Positions 55,698 through 64,000 of a stretch of DNA of 64,000 nucleotides are shown here, piece after piece. The DNA lies in the NCBI RefSeq assembly GCF_950295315.1, contig NC_080166.1:104811693-104875692 (forward strand), read 5' to 3'. The stretch comes from Erinaceus europaeus. Lineage: Eukaryota > Chordata > Mammalia > Eulipotyphla > Erinaceidae. The position numbers were made by a program, and so were the translations under genes. The notes beneath the pieces were generated by a model. The model ran no database searches and was not told where the DNA came from. It worked only from the letters and a program-made list of their open reading frames with translations. How positions within the stretch are numbered: position 1 is the stretch's first letter; each line of letters opens with the position of its first letter.

Positions 55698-56286
55698 AAA
55701 AGTAAGAAGTAAGATTTAAGCTACTAGAATTAAATAATGTCAACTACAATATCAAAATATTTTCATTACTATTTTTCTCTAAAGAGGAAATAAATTCTCT
55801 TATTTTAGTACCATACAAGGCTGTACTTTATCTTTGTTTATTTCTATCTCTACTAGCTGAAGGTCAAAGATCTTACTATGCAGATTGAAAAATGAAGACC
55901 AAGTTGCTTGTGAAGTAGGTTGGAAGGTCAAATGTCTTATGGAAAAGGTTTAGTTTTTAACAGGAAAAAGAAAAAATTACACAAAACATCAGAGTTTATG
56001 AGAGAGTTATTGGATTTGAGACTAGAAATTCAAGACAGAAGAAAGAAAAGCACTGGTAATAATAATCTAAACAAGAGAGAACAAATATGATGAAATATTT
56101 CACATCAATTCTGTGGTCTCATCTAGATTTATAAGTTTCCCAACCATCACTGATCTCTGGCACCTATGCATACTTTCAGGATTCACTACTGATTGCTTAT
56201 AAATGATTAAATGAAAGAAAACACTTCCAAACCTTGCATAGCTTAGATTTTCATGGGATATTTTCTTAACTATCCTCTCTCTCTCT
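55698..56286. other. Single-copy AT-rich DNA
   Basis: Nothing recognisable is seen. Confidence 0.6.
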
Positions 56287-56573
56287 TTTTTTTTAATATT
56301 TGTTTTATTTATTTATTCCCTTTTGTTGCCCTTGTTTTTTTTTATTGTTGTAGTTATTATTGTTGTTGTTGTTGGATAGGACAGAAAGAAATGGAGAGAG
56401 GAGGGGAAGACAGAGAGGAGGAGAGAAAGATAGACACCTGCAGACCTGCTTCACTGCCTGTGAAGCGACTCCCCTGCAGGTGGGGAGCCGGTGTTTGAAT
56501 CGGGATCCTTATGCCGGTCCTTGTGCTTTGCGTGGCCACCTGCGCTTAACCCGCTGCACTACAGCCCGACTCC
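56287..56573 (-). mobile_element. SINE-A copy, near consensus
   Basis: TATTTATTCCCTTTTGTTGCCC, GTTGTTGGATAGGACAGAAAG, GACTCCCCTGCAGGTGGGG and the head CTACAGCCCGACTCCC are almost intact. CTCTTTTTTTT flanks both sides, consistent with a T-rich target. Confidence 0.93.
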
Positions 56574-56612
56574 CTCTTTTTTTTTTTTTTTTTTTACAAA
56601 CTTCCTTTTTAA

Positions 56613-56820
56613 AACTTTTTTTTAATTGTCTTTATTATTGGATACAGACTGCCAGAATTTGAGAGGGAAGGGGTTGATAGAGAGGGAAAGAGACAGCAGA
56701 GAGACACATGCAACACTGCTTCACCACTGGTGAAGCTTTCCCCCGCAGGTGTAGGCCGGGGAATCAAACCTGGGTCCCTGCACACTGTAACATGTGCGCT
56801 TAACCAGTTACCCCACCACC
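56613..56820 (-). mobile_element. SINE-B copy
   Basis: TTGTCTTTATTATTGGATACAG, CACTGGTGAAGCTTTCCCC, GGGAATCAAACCTGGG and the head CCCCACCACCCTA form a complete copy. It follows a T-run shared with the preceding SINE. Confidence 0.9.
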
Positions 56821-57039
56821 CTATTAACTATTGTCTTACTATTCAAAATATTGAACAAGATAGTATTTTGCAAAACAATGAATTTGACATCCTATTTTAA
56901 GACTTTAAATAAGCAGGTTTCATGAATGTTATGTAATGTTTTCATAAAACTTTATGAACATTTTATTCTGTTTGTCTTTTAATAATTTGCTTCTTATTAT
57001 AACTGCAGCATAGCTACATACCTATAGTCAGGCTACTCA

Positions 57040-57245
57040 CTAGTATTCTCAATAGGTACAGAGAAAGCTTTTGACAAAATTCAATATCTTCTCATGATCA
57101 AATCCTTAAATAAACAGAGATTGATGGAAAGTTCCTCCATTTAGTTATGTCTAAATACAACCCACATCCAACATCATAACCAATGGAGAGAAGTTGATAG
57201 CCTGTCCTCTTAGATCAGGTACAGACTATCACAATTACATCTCAG
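57040..57245 (+). mobile_element. L1 ORF2 reverse-transcriptase fragment
   Basis: The translated region includes a TEKAFDKIQ-like motif (from CAGAGAAAGCTTTTGACAAA) in the LINE-1 reverse transcriptase. CCAACATCATAACCAATGG and TCTTAGATCAGGTACAGAC follow, as in ORF2. Both ends are truncated and the copy is inactive. Confidence 0.87.
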
Positions 57246-57404
57246 TGAAGGCCAGTTCTGATGTTTATGAACAATTGACAGTCATAAATATAACATTTAT
57301 CATTCTATCGGTGAATTTAACACTCCCATTTTTATAGTCTATGCCTTAAATAAACTATAATACATGTTTTCAGTCATCTTTGTTCATTGTTTTGAGAAGT
57401 AAGG

Positions 57405-57715
57405 TGTCGCTGTCGGCCCACAACAACGACACGGACACCAGTCTCCTTCCTCAATTCCCTTTATTTTCTTCTTATGGCCACCTTAAGTACCTTTCACTGT
57501 TACATCGTCAGCCAATGGGCATTAAGCAAGCATGCAGCATTCATAGATCATGCAGCCTTCTACTAATCATAAAACAGTTAACGTGTACAGCACGCAGTCT
57601 GTTCAGTTGGATCGTCCAACTTCCGCAAAGTTGTTTACCACTTTACTGGTTTAGCCACCATGTGGCCGACGCCATCTTAGGGGCGTGATGTGCAGTGTCA
57701 TAATGGCTCCTGACA
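57405..57715 (-). mobile_element. 311-bp solo LTR with 6-bp TSD
   Basis: On the minus strand the element begins TGTCAGGAGCC and ends GGCCGACAGCGACA, giving matching TGTC/GACA ends. It contains AATAAA (minus strand, 57460-57465) and an AAGATGGCGTCGG motif of YY1 type near its 5' end. GTAAGG is repeated exactly at 57399-57404 and 57716-57721. A 6-bp duplication and short length suit a class II (beta-like, ERVK) retrovirus. No internal genes remain, so it arose by LTR-LTR recombination. Confidence 0.9.
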
Positions 57716-57731
57716 GTAAGGAATATCTTTT

Positions 57732-57736
<5 letters not shown>

Positions 57737-57772
<36 letters not shown>
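57737..57772 (+). repeat. (AT)n microsatellite
   Basis: About eighteen AT units lie just right of the solo LTR. Confidence 0.95.
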
Positions 57773-57773
<1 letters not shown>

Positions 57774-57793
57774 TTTTCTAACAAAAGTAATAT

Positions 57794-58003
57794 ATTTTTA
57801 AATTCTTTTTTATTATTATATTTATTTATTAGATATCCAGAAATTGAAAGGAGAGGGGGAGATAGAGAGGGAGAGAAACACTTGCAGCCCTGCTTTACCA
57901 CTTGCAAAGCTTTTCCCCTGCAGGTGGGGGCCAGGGAAGTGAACGCAGGTCCTTGTGCACTGTAACATGTGTGCTCAACAGGTGCACTACCAACTGGCCC
58001 CAT
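57794..58003 (-). mobile_element. SINE-B copy with perfect 11-bp TSD
   Basis: TTTATTTATTAGATATCCAG, TTTTCCCCTGCAGGTGGGG and the head CACTACCAACTGGCCCC are clear. AAAAGTAATAT is repeated at 57783-57793 and 58004-58014. Confidence 0.94.
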
Positions 58004-58044
58004 AAAAGTAATATCTCCATATATTATTTTAAGCTTTCTTTTTT

Positions 58045-58190
58045 CAATTTTTTTTAGTTGTTTCTATTTGTTTATTGGATAGAGACATCCAGAAATTGAG
58101 AAAAAGGGGAGAGTCATTGGTCCCAGGATCAATCCCCTGCACCACCATTAGAGCTGAGTAGTACTCTGGTAAGAAAAAAAAAAAAAGAAT
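58045..58190. mobile_element. Composite of SINE-B (-) and SINE-D (+) fragments
   Basis: TTTATTGGATAGAGACATCC is the tail side of a minus-strand SINE-B. At about 58113 it switches to GGTCCCAGGATCAATCCCC and GAGCTGAGTAGTACTCTGG of SINE-D, with an A13 tail. Both halves are incomplete, suggesting a deletion fusion. Confidence 0.65.
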
Positions 58191-58888
58191 GAAAGTAAGA
58201 AAAGAAAATCTGTCTCAACTACTTATATGAAGGTATTTTGTTGATAATGATGCATCTCAAAGAATAAAAAATTTTGTAGGGCATTTCCCAGGAATATATA
58301 ATTTTCATCATCCCAACACTATAATGGAGTACATAATTTCCATCTGAAAAGAATTAATAAAAACACAGTATGACATTATGATTATGAACATCTGCCTTTG
58401 TTTACATTCATCTCAGCTTAATGCAGAAAATGCCAAGGAAAGAATGCAGGATTAAAATTATGTATCTTTTAGTTTTACTTTCATTGCTTAACACAAAGAG
58501 ATTTAAAAAAAAAATCATTGTGCTTCTTGTGTGGTAAAAGTGTAGCTAATGGATAGATAAAACAAACAGAGCTAAAAGGAAATGTTTTATTGCTCCATTC
58601 TGGACCATACGGATTTTTTGTTGCTATTATTATTGTTATTGTTATTGTTTAAATGATGTTTAATTTGAAGTGTCTGTGACCCAACAAAATTTGGATTTGT
58701 CCTATCACAAAACTTTGTCTTAAAATATACAGCAATTTTTGCTTATTCTTTTGCTAAGCAAAAGAAGTCACAAGGGTTGGCTAGCCCTGCAGAATCAGAC
58801 AACTGGAAATATGGAGATATGAATATTTTTTGTTTAACATTTTTACTGTCATATCTATTTATAATGAAAAAAAATATTTTAATAATAT
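58191..58888. other. Single-copy AT-rich DNA
   Basis: Nothing recognisable is seen apart from short AT- and T-rich runs. Confidence 0.6.
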
Positions 58889-58900
58889 AAATACCCACCA

Positions 58901-59246
58901 GGGGGCCGGGTGGTAGTGCAACGAGTTAAGTGCATGCAAAGCACAAGGACCAGCATAAGGATCCCAGTTCGAGCCCCCGGCTCCCCACCTGCAAGGGAGT
59001 CGCTTCACAGTCGGTGATACAGGTCTGCAAGTGTCTATATTTCTCTCCCCCTCTCTGTCTTCTCTTCTCTCCATTTCTCTCTGTCCTATCCACCACCAAC
59101 AACAGCTATGACAACAATAACAATAACAACTACAAGAGGCATAACAACAAGGGCAACAAATGGGAAAAAATGACCTCCAGAAGCAGTGGATTTGTGGTGC
59201 AGGCACCGAGCCCCAGTGATAATCCTGCAGACAAAACAAAAAAAGA
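58901..59246 (+). mobile_element. SINE-A copy with hairpin module and TSD
   Basis: The head GGGGCCGGGTGGTAGTGC, B-box AGTTCGAGCCCCC, CAACAACAGC segment and 3' module (59171-59233) are all present. AAATACCCACC (58889-58899) and AAATACCCATC (59247-59257) flank it with one mismatch. Confidence 0.94.
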
Positions 59247-59256
59247 AAATACCCAT

Positions 59257-59376
59257 CTCATTTTATTCAAATAGAAAATATATCTCATTTTAGAAAAATT
59301 AGAAATATTACTAATATTATTAATATTATTAAATAGAAAAATTACCTCATTTTATTCAAATAGAAAATATATCTCA
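59257..59376 (+). repeat. 31-bp direct repeats, 89 bases apart
   Basis: CTCATTTTATTCAAATAGAA and the 11 bases that follow it occur identically at 59257-59287 and 59346-59376. The spacer is rich in ATT/ATTA units. Confidence 0.9.
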
Positions 59377-60586
59377 ACGTGTTACTTATATTGAAGTCTG
59401 TTATTTTAATGTTAGTATAGATGGATAATACTGAAATTTTATTTTAATCATATATGCTTATATAATATTTTTATTTCATACATAATTTTTCCAAATCATA
59501 TTACATTTGTAATTTACTTTTTCCCAGATAACTATAAATGCAAAGCATAATTAATATTAGTTTACACTGTATATATTTCCAAGTAGAAAATTAAACCAAC
59601 CCATGTTTCAATTGTTTTCTTACTGAGTTGTAATTCCTTCTTTTACATAGACTTGGATGGTGTAAACTTTCATTCTTCCATTTAACAAATGAATAATGAC
59701 AAAAACGCAGAGGGAGAAGTTGCTGAAACTAAATTTTTCAAGGTGGCTATGTTAACTTTTTATATATCATTTAGTTTTGACATAAATAAAATTTTCTTCC
59801 ATTTTAAAATTAATTCATTAGTGCCCCCCCGAGCAAAATAAGATATCTTTATAACACCACAAGCATCCTTTTCCCCTCCATTTAACATAACTTTGTGTGC
59901 TGCAGAGTTTAGTAAAGTCAATACTCTGTTTATATTTCTGTATCTAACTCTGACCATCTGGTTAACAGCTGAGAAATGTTGATCAGCACTAACAATAGAA
60001 AATCAACATCAGTCTCACCTGGCATTTTTTCATATGAATTAGGTGGTCTAAGATTTGACTCTAGAAATTGAACTGACCTGCATTTTAGCATGATTTCTCT
60101 AGTGCTCTATCAAAGGTTCTGATTCAGTTGCTTTTTTAGTAGAAATTGAGATAATGGATTTCTAAAAATATATCTCAAATAATGCCAGTGCTGCTTCCCT
60201 TGCAACCACTCTGTAGCATGAATGCCAGAAACCATGGTTACCTTTCATTTCCTGTACAACTTTCTCCTGCACTTAATGAAATCTTTTTATATAAATATCT
60301 GTTGTTCATTCAGTCCTCTGTTTTCCCACAGAGCTCTGCATCCCAGGCAAATACACTAAACAATGGATATCTCTTTTTCTATTTTTCACAGGAGTGAAAA
60401 GATACTTGCATATCTATGTCCACCCTTCTATGATTGACAAAGGTTGTTCTCTTTAGATAGCTATAAGCCTGTGTCACAACAGCAAGCACAAGAGCCTTAG
60501 CTTTAGGTTTGTGGAGCAAAGTGAATACATGAGAGTCATCTGTGGTACAGAAAGGAAAAAAGTTAACAGTTTTGCGCAAGTTTAAG
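59377..60586. other. Single-copy AT-rich DNA
   Basis: No repeat family is seen. A 71-codon frame at 60182-60397 and part of the 127-codon minus-strand frame at 60379-60762 lack recognisable domains. Confidence 0.55.
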
Positions 60587-60600
60587 AGTGCTTGACTATC

Positions 60601-60906
60601 AGGGGCCCAGAGGTGGCACACAGGGTTAAGCAAACACAGTACCAAGCACAAAGTCTCACAAGGATTCTGGTTCCAGCCCTTGAGATGCACATGAAGGACT
60701 CTCTCTCTCTCTCTCTCTGTCTCTCGGTCTGTCTGTCTGTCTGTCTTACCTTCCTCTCTCAATTTCTTTCTGTCCTATCCAATAAAATGAAAAAAATGGC
60801 CTCCAGGAGCAGTGGATTCGTGTGCTGGCATTAACTGCAGTGATAACATTGGAGATAAAAACAAAACAAACAAATGAACAAACAAAAAAAATCTTAAAAA
60901 AGAAAA
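60601..60906 (+). mobile_element. SINE-A copy with hairpin module, perfect 14-bp TSD
   Basis: The head GGGGCCCAGAGGTGGCACAC, a (CT)n/(GTCT)n expansion at 60700-60746, and the 3' module (60798-60857) are followed by a CAAA-rich tail. AGTGCTTGACTATC is repeated exactly at 60587-60600 and 60907-60920. Confidence 0.95.
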
Positions 60907-60920
60907 AGTGCTTGACTATC

Positions 60921-61439
60921 CATTACTTTAACTTCTAGCTCTGTTTGAAGTTCATTTCTAAGAATGGCCACTTGTTTTCTTCAAAGATATGAACTGAAAC
61001 ATCTGCTATGTTGTTTTCCATGGAAATAGATGAATGAAAATAGGGAATTATTAAATGTTCATGTTAGGCCTGGATATGCAAATAACTGTGAATCTACACT
61101 GCCCTGTGGGTCTTGAAGACAACTGTGATTATTGGTCATCTAATGAGATCCATGTTTTTTTTTTTGTTGTTTTTTTTTTTGTAAAATCATGAGTAAAATA
61201 TTCTTTGTCTAAGAAATTCAAGAGGCTATGAGAACCATGCATTCTGCCAACATCTATTTATTAAATTGAAATCCACCTGGTCTACAAACTTGTATAAAAT
61301 ATGAATGTTCATGCTACTGAATCCTCAGAGCCCTACTCTCTGAGAGAGATAGAGAGACAGAGAGAGATAATACTTTGCATAATTCTGTATCATTTTTTCA
61401 AGGTTCTTTTTCCAAATTTCAATTTTTTAAAAAACCATT
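60921..61439. other. Single-copy AT-rich DNA
   Basis: Nothing recognisable is seen beyond T-runs at 61154-61181. Confidence 0.6.
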
Positions 61440-61790
61440 TTATGTTAAGGAAATGTTTTACAACATTGCTCTTTTCTCAGAGGTAGAATAGCACATTTCT
61501 CCAAATATGTCCCCACCCTCCTCACCCACCACCAAAGTGTTCTTTCTTTCCAGTGAATGGTATTGGGCTGCCTGTCCTCCTTTGACCTATCCTTCTTGCT
61601 ATCCTTCCTTGGTAAACCTGTACCTACAAGCATAGGTCAATGGCTTTATTTAATGTATTTATTGTATCTATTCCCTTGCTTTGATTCGAAATCCCACGTG
61701 TATGAGTTCATCAATATTTGTCTTTCTCTTTTTGACTTGATTCATTTAGCAAACTCTAGACTCTCCCCTCTTCCCTTTGTTTTCCTAGTC
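61440..61790 (-). mobile_element. Old L1 3' end fragment
   Basis: GAGTTCATCAATATTTGTC and TCTCTTTTTGACTTGATTC resemble the reverse complement of the L1 ORF2/3'-UTR junction. The 61490-61620 part looks like UTR. Divergence is high. Confidence 0.45.
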
Positions 61791-61839
61791 CTAATGGATA
61801 CCTTAGGCTATTGTTACTATTATCACCATGACTTTTAAA

Positions 61840-61995
61840 AACTATGTATTTATTATGAGAAAGAATGAATAGTGTGGCTAGAGAGACAGAATCACCTCAG
61901 GTCTGGCATATGGTCCTGCTGAATATTTAACTTGTAGCCTCTAGGGCTTCAGGTGTGCAAGTTCTGTGCTCTAACAAGTTAATTCCACACTTTTT
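61840..61995 (-). mobile_element. Old SINE relic
   Basis: TATGTATTTATTATGAGAAAG resembles the tail side of a minus-strand SINE-C, followed by CTGGCATATGG and a CTCTAACAAGTTAATTCC head-like end. Confidence 0.5.
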
Positions 61996-62394
61996 AGAAA
62001 CTAATATTCATATTTACCTACCAATAACTCAAGTTTAAGTTACAAAATATTAATACAAATATATATAAATTAAAATAGCTATCAGCAGTCTCCATATAAC
62101 TCATATTTTCTGATAAATAATTAAGTAATAATTTTGTTATTCTTAGGTTACCATAAAGCAAAAAGCAGTTGTAAATAAATTCCACAGTGGACATCATAGT
62201 TTTGTCCACTAAGGGTTGCAGATATTGAGTGCACTCAATCAGGATACCACTCAAGCCAACATTCAGAGAATTCTGTATGGCAATAGGCAAACACTCTATT
62301 TCTAGATGTCAAACTACCAAGTAATCAGCACTGATTTTATGAAAGTGACTGAATATCTCATCTATAGAAAAGGAAGCAAAATTTATTTTATATT
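61996..62394. other. Single-copy AT-rich DNA
   Basis: Nothing recognisable is seen. A 90-codon minus-strand frame at 62018-62290 has no identified domain. Confidence 0.55.
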
Positions 62395-62640
62395 TTGTAT
62401 TTATTACCACTTAGGTTATCACTGGGGCTTAGTGTCTGCATGACAAGTGCATTGCTCTAGGTATACCTTGCCCCGCCCCTTTCCTTCCTTTATAATAGAG
62501 ACAGAGATAAACAGAGAATGAGTGGAAGAGAAAAGGAGACATTAGCCATATTCTACTGTTCCTGACATTTTCCCTCTTGCAGATAGGGATCTGGGTCTTT
62601 TCATATCTTAATGTTCAGACATGTCACTGCCAGACCCCAA
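62395..62640 (-). mobile_element. Degraded SINE-A copy
   Basis: TTAGGTTATCACTGGGGCTTA is a diverged 3' module. GAGACAGAGATAAACAGAG, TTTTCCCTCTTGCAGATAGG and the head CACTGCCAGACCCC follow. Confidence 0.75.
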
Positions 62641-63009
62641 TAAAAATATTTCTTAAGTCTATGGAACACTGAGTCTTGTGTCTTTTCAAATGTCTAAAAA
62701 CTATTCACATTATTATTAAAAAGACTCATAGAAGTTTATATTTTAGCAAGAGCATAAAATTCTTTCTTTAAAATGTTTTTAGACTACATGAAAAATGATA
62801 TAACCATGCTTTCTAATATAGTCAGTTAAACTCTATAGCAGAAGTATATAATTGTTATCAAAGTACCTCTTCCAAAAGTGGAAAGTATAGTAGAAGAGTT
62901 TATTATAAGAAAAAAAAATAATGAGTAGAGTCACTAATTTAATTTCTGTGTTCTCATAAAACATTTAAGGGTTCATGGAGATGATCTAATTAAAACCAAC
63001 CAAACAAAA
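62641..63009. other. Single-copy AT-rich DNA
   Basis: Nothing recognisable is seen. Confidence 0.6.
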
Positions 63010-63135
63010 AAACAGTGGGGCTGCAAAGGTGACTCAGCAGTAGACCATATAACCTGCATGCATGAGACCCTAGGTTCAATCCATGACACTGTGTAAAAAT
63101 AATAAAGACACAGCAAGAAGAATATTATGGATGGC
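63010..63135 (+). mobile_element. SINE-C copy
   Basis: GTGGGGCTGCAAAGGTGACTC, B-box-like AGGTTCAATCCATG and AATAATAAAGACAC fit the family. The pyrimidine tract is missing. Confidence 0.6.
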
Positions 63136-63188
63136 AGACAAGTGTCCTGGTTCTATCTCAAGTACAATAACACATACAAAATAACTAA

Positions 63189-64000
63189 AGCATAATTGCA
63201 CAGTAGTGAAATTTCAGTTGCCTGATACTTTAACGATGACTCTTTAGTCACTATCAGGCCACCCTATCAGCTGGGGCCCTAGTCAGGGAGTCCTGAGATT
63301 CCCAAACTGTCATGATGGGCCTAGACCTCGAATAAATCCCTCTCTCCATTGTTACTGATAATTTCTATCAGGAACAACACAATAGGCCCCCTTGTGGGCC
63401 CCCATAGGACTTTGCCCTCAACTTGGATCAACAATGGTAAGAGAATGTTCCATCCGCTGAAGGGAGGATGAACATACTCTATGCCACATCTGAGGAAGAA
63501 AGGTCGATACTGGGACAGTTTGGAACGTTCCTACTCATGACCACAGAATGTGAACTCAGATCTACAGGGATGCAGAGGTCACATAGGCTCCTAAGCTGAA
63601 TATGGGCCCTAGATCACATCAAATCAATGGGATTTACATTTACCTCTTTCCCATATTAGAGAGCTACTCTTCTTCTCTGATCCAGCTTCCTGGTTCTTTT
63701 TCCAGCCATGACATCATCCCCCCCAGACAATAATTTGGATCTACCTGCATATCAGATTTCAGAGTCAGGGGAAAAAAGAAAAAGAAAAAAAAAATAGTAT
63801 AGCCACAGACCCTTTGGAATGTAACTAAAATATATTTACTAGCTATCTACAAAATGGAGGATCCCCCAACTCTTCATCTGCACTATTGCAGCCTTTAGGT
63901 CCATGATTGGTCAACAATTTGTGTGGCTTTGTATGTTAACTCTCTTTTCAACCACCAGGTTCCAGATGCTAGCTTGATGCTAACCAGACTTCCCTGGACA
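63189..64000 (+). mobile_element. Element X, longest copy, runs off window
   Basis: From about 63189 the sequence is more GC-rich than its flanks. It reaches CCTGCATATCAGATTTCAG, ACAAAATGGAGGATCCCCC and GACTTCCCTGGACA, which align with copies at 35467 and 33230. The 5' part (63189-63740) is present only here. The end lies beyond the window. No known protein domain is recognised. Confidence 0.8.

Noticed and set aside
58859..59274. Overlapping frames of 114-126 codons on both strands
   Set aside because: Both are translations of a SINE-A copy and its hairpin module.

Overview
This is 64 kb of AT-rich mammalian nuclear DNA, most probably from a hedgehog (Erinaceus or a close relative). About half the window consists of recognisable retrotransposons. 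The dominant repeats are tRNA-derived SINEs whose bodies I recognise as the hedgehog type (ERI-like); this species call rests on recall of that repeat, not on a search. No multi-exon gene, tRNA gene, rRNA gene, CRISPR array or bacterial-type operon can be supported. The window is best read as an intergenic desert or part of a very large intron.

Labels used here are local to this window. SINE-A is about 280-340 bp: a tRNA-like head with A and B boxes, a body carrying CCTGCAGG and pyrimidine-rich tracts, a CAA/CAACAAC-rich segment, and in many copies an extra 3' module that can fold into a hairpin. SINE-B is about 200-230 bp: a related head ending in AATAAA-rich tails. SINE-C and SINE-D are shorter, older tRNA-like families of about 130-200 bp. 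L1 denotes LINE-1 fragments, mostly 3' ends. Element X is an unclassified poly(A)-tailed repeat, variably truncated at its 5' end, with eight copies here. On SINE entries, strand + means the tRNA head is at the lower coordinate.

Layout. From 1 to 13.7 kb the window is dense with SINEs and truncated L1 3' ends, including an L1 split by a SINE-A (11398-11722) and a solo LTR at 8.3-8.8 kb. From 13.7 to 19 kb it is mostly single-copy, with a diverged LTR near 18.3-18.6 kb related to the one at 8.3 kb. At 19.2-19.5 kb, on the minus strand, lies the only protein-coding-like locus: a full-length intronless RPL38 (ribosomal protein eL38) retrocopy with an intact 70-codon frame, a short A-rich tail and a 14-bp target-site duplication. 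From 20 to 41 kb there are long single-copy stretches between SINEs; two of them (30.9-31.2 kb and 32.1-32.2 kb) carry enhancer-like motifs. From 33 to 41 kb several copies of element X are concentrated. From 41 to 64 kb there are more SINEs, two candidate inverted or rearranged L1s, a solo LTR inserted inside a SINE (45.8-46.5 kb), a 311-bp solo LTR with a 6-bp target duplication (57.4-57.7 kb), and the longest copy of element X, which runs off the right edge.

The genes do not form a pathway. The window records successive retrotransposition: target-site duplications of 10-17 bp mark many individual insertions, and nesting gives relative ages (for example SINE-A younger than the L1 it splits, and an LTR younger than the SINE it splits). 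I found no convincing new biological system. The items most worth a second look are the intact RPL38 retrocopy, a perfect palindromic RFX X-box in single-copy DNA, the hairpin 3' module of SINE-A, element X and its shared open frame, and possible regulatory motifs.
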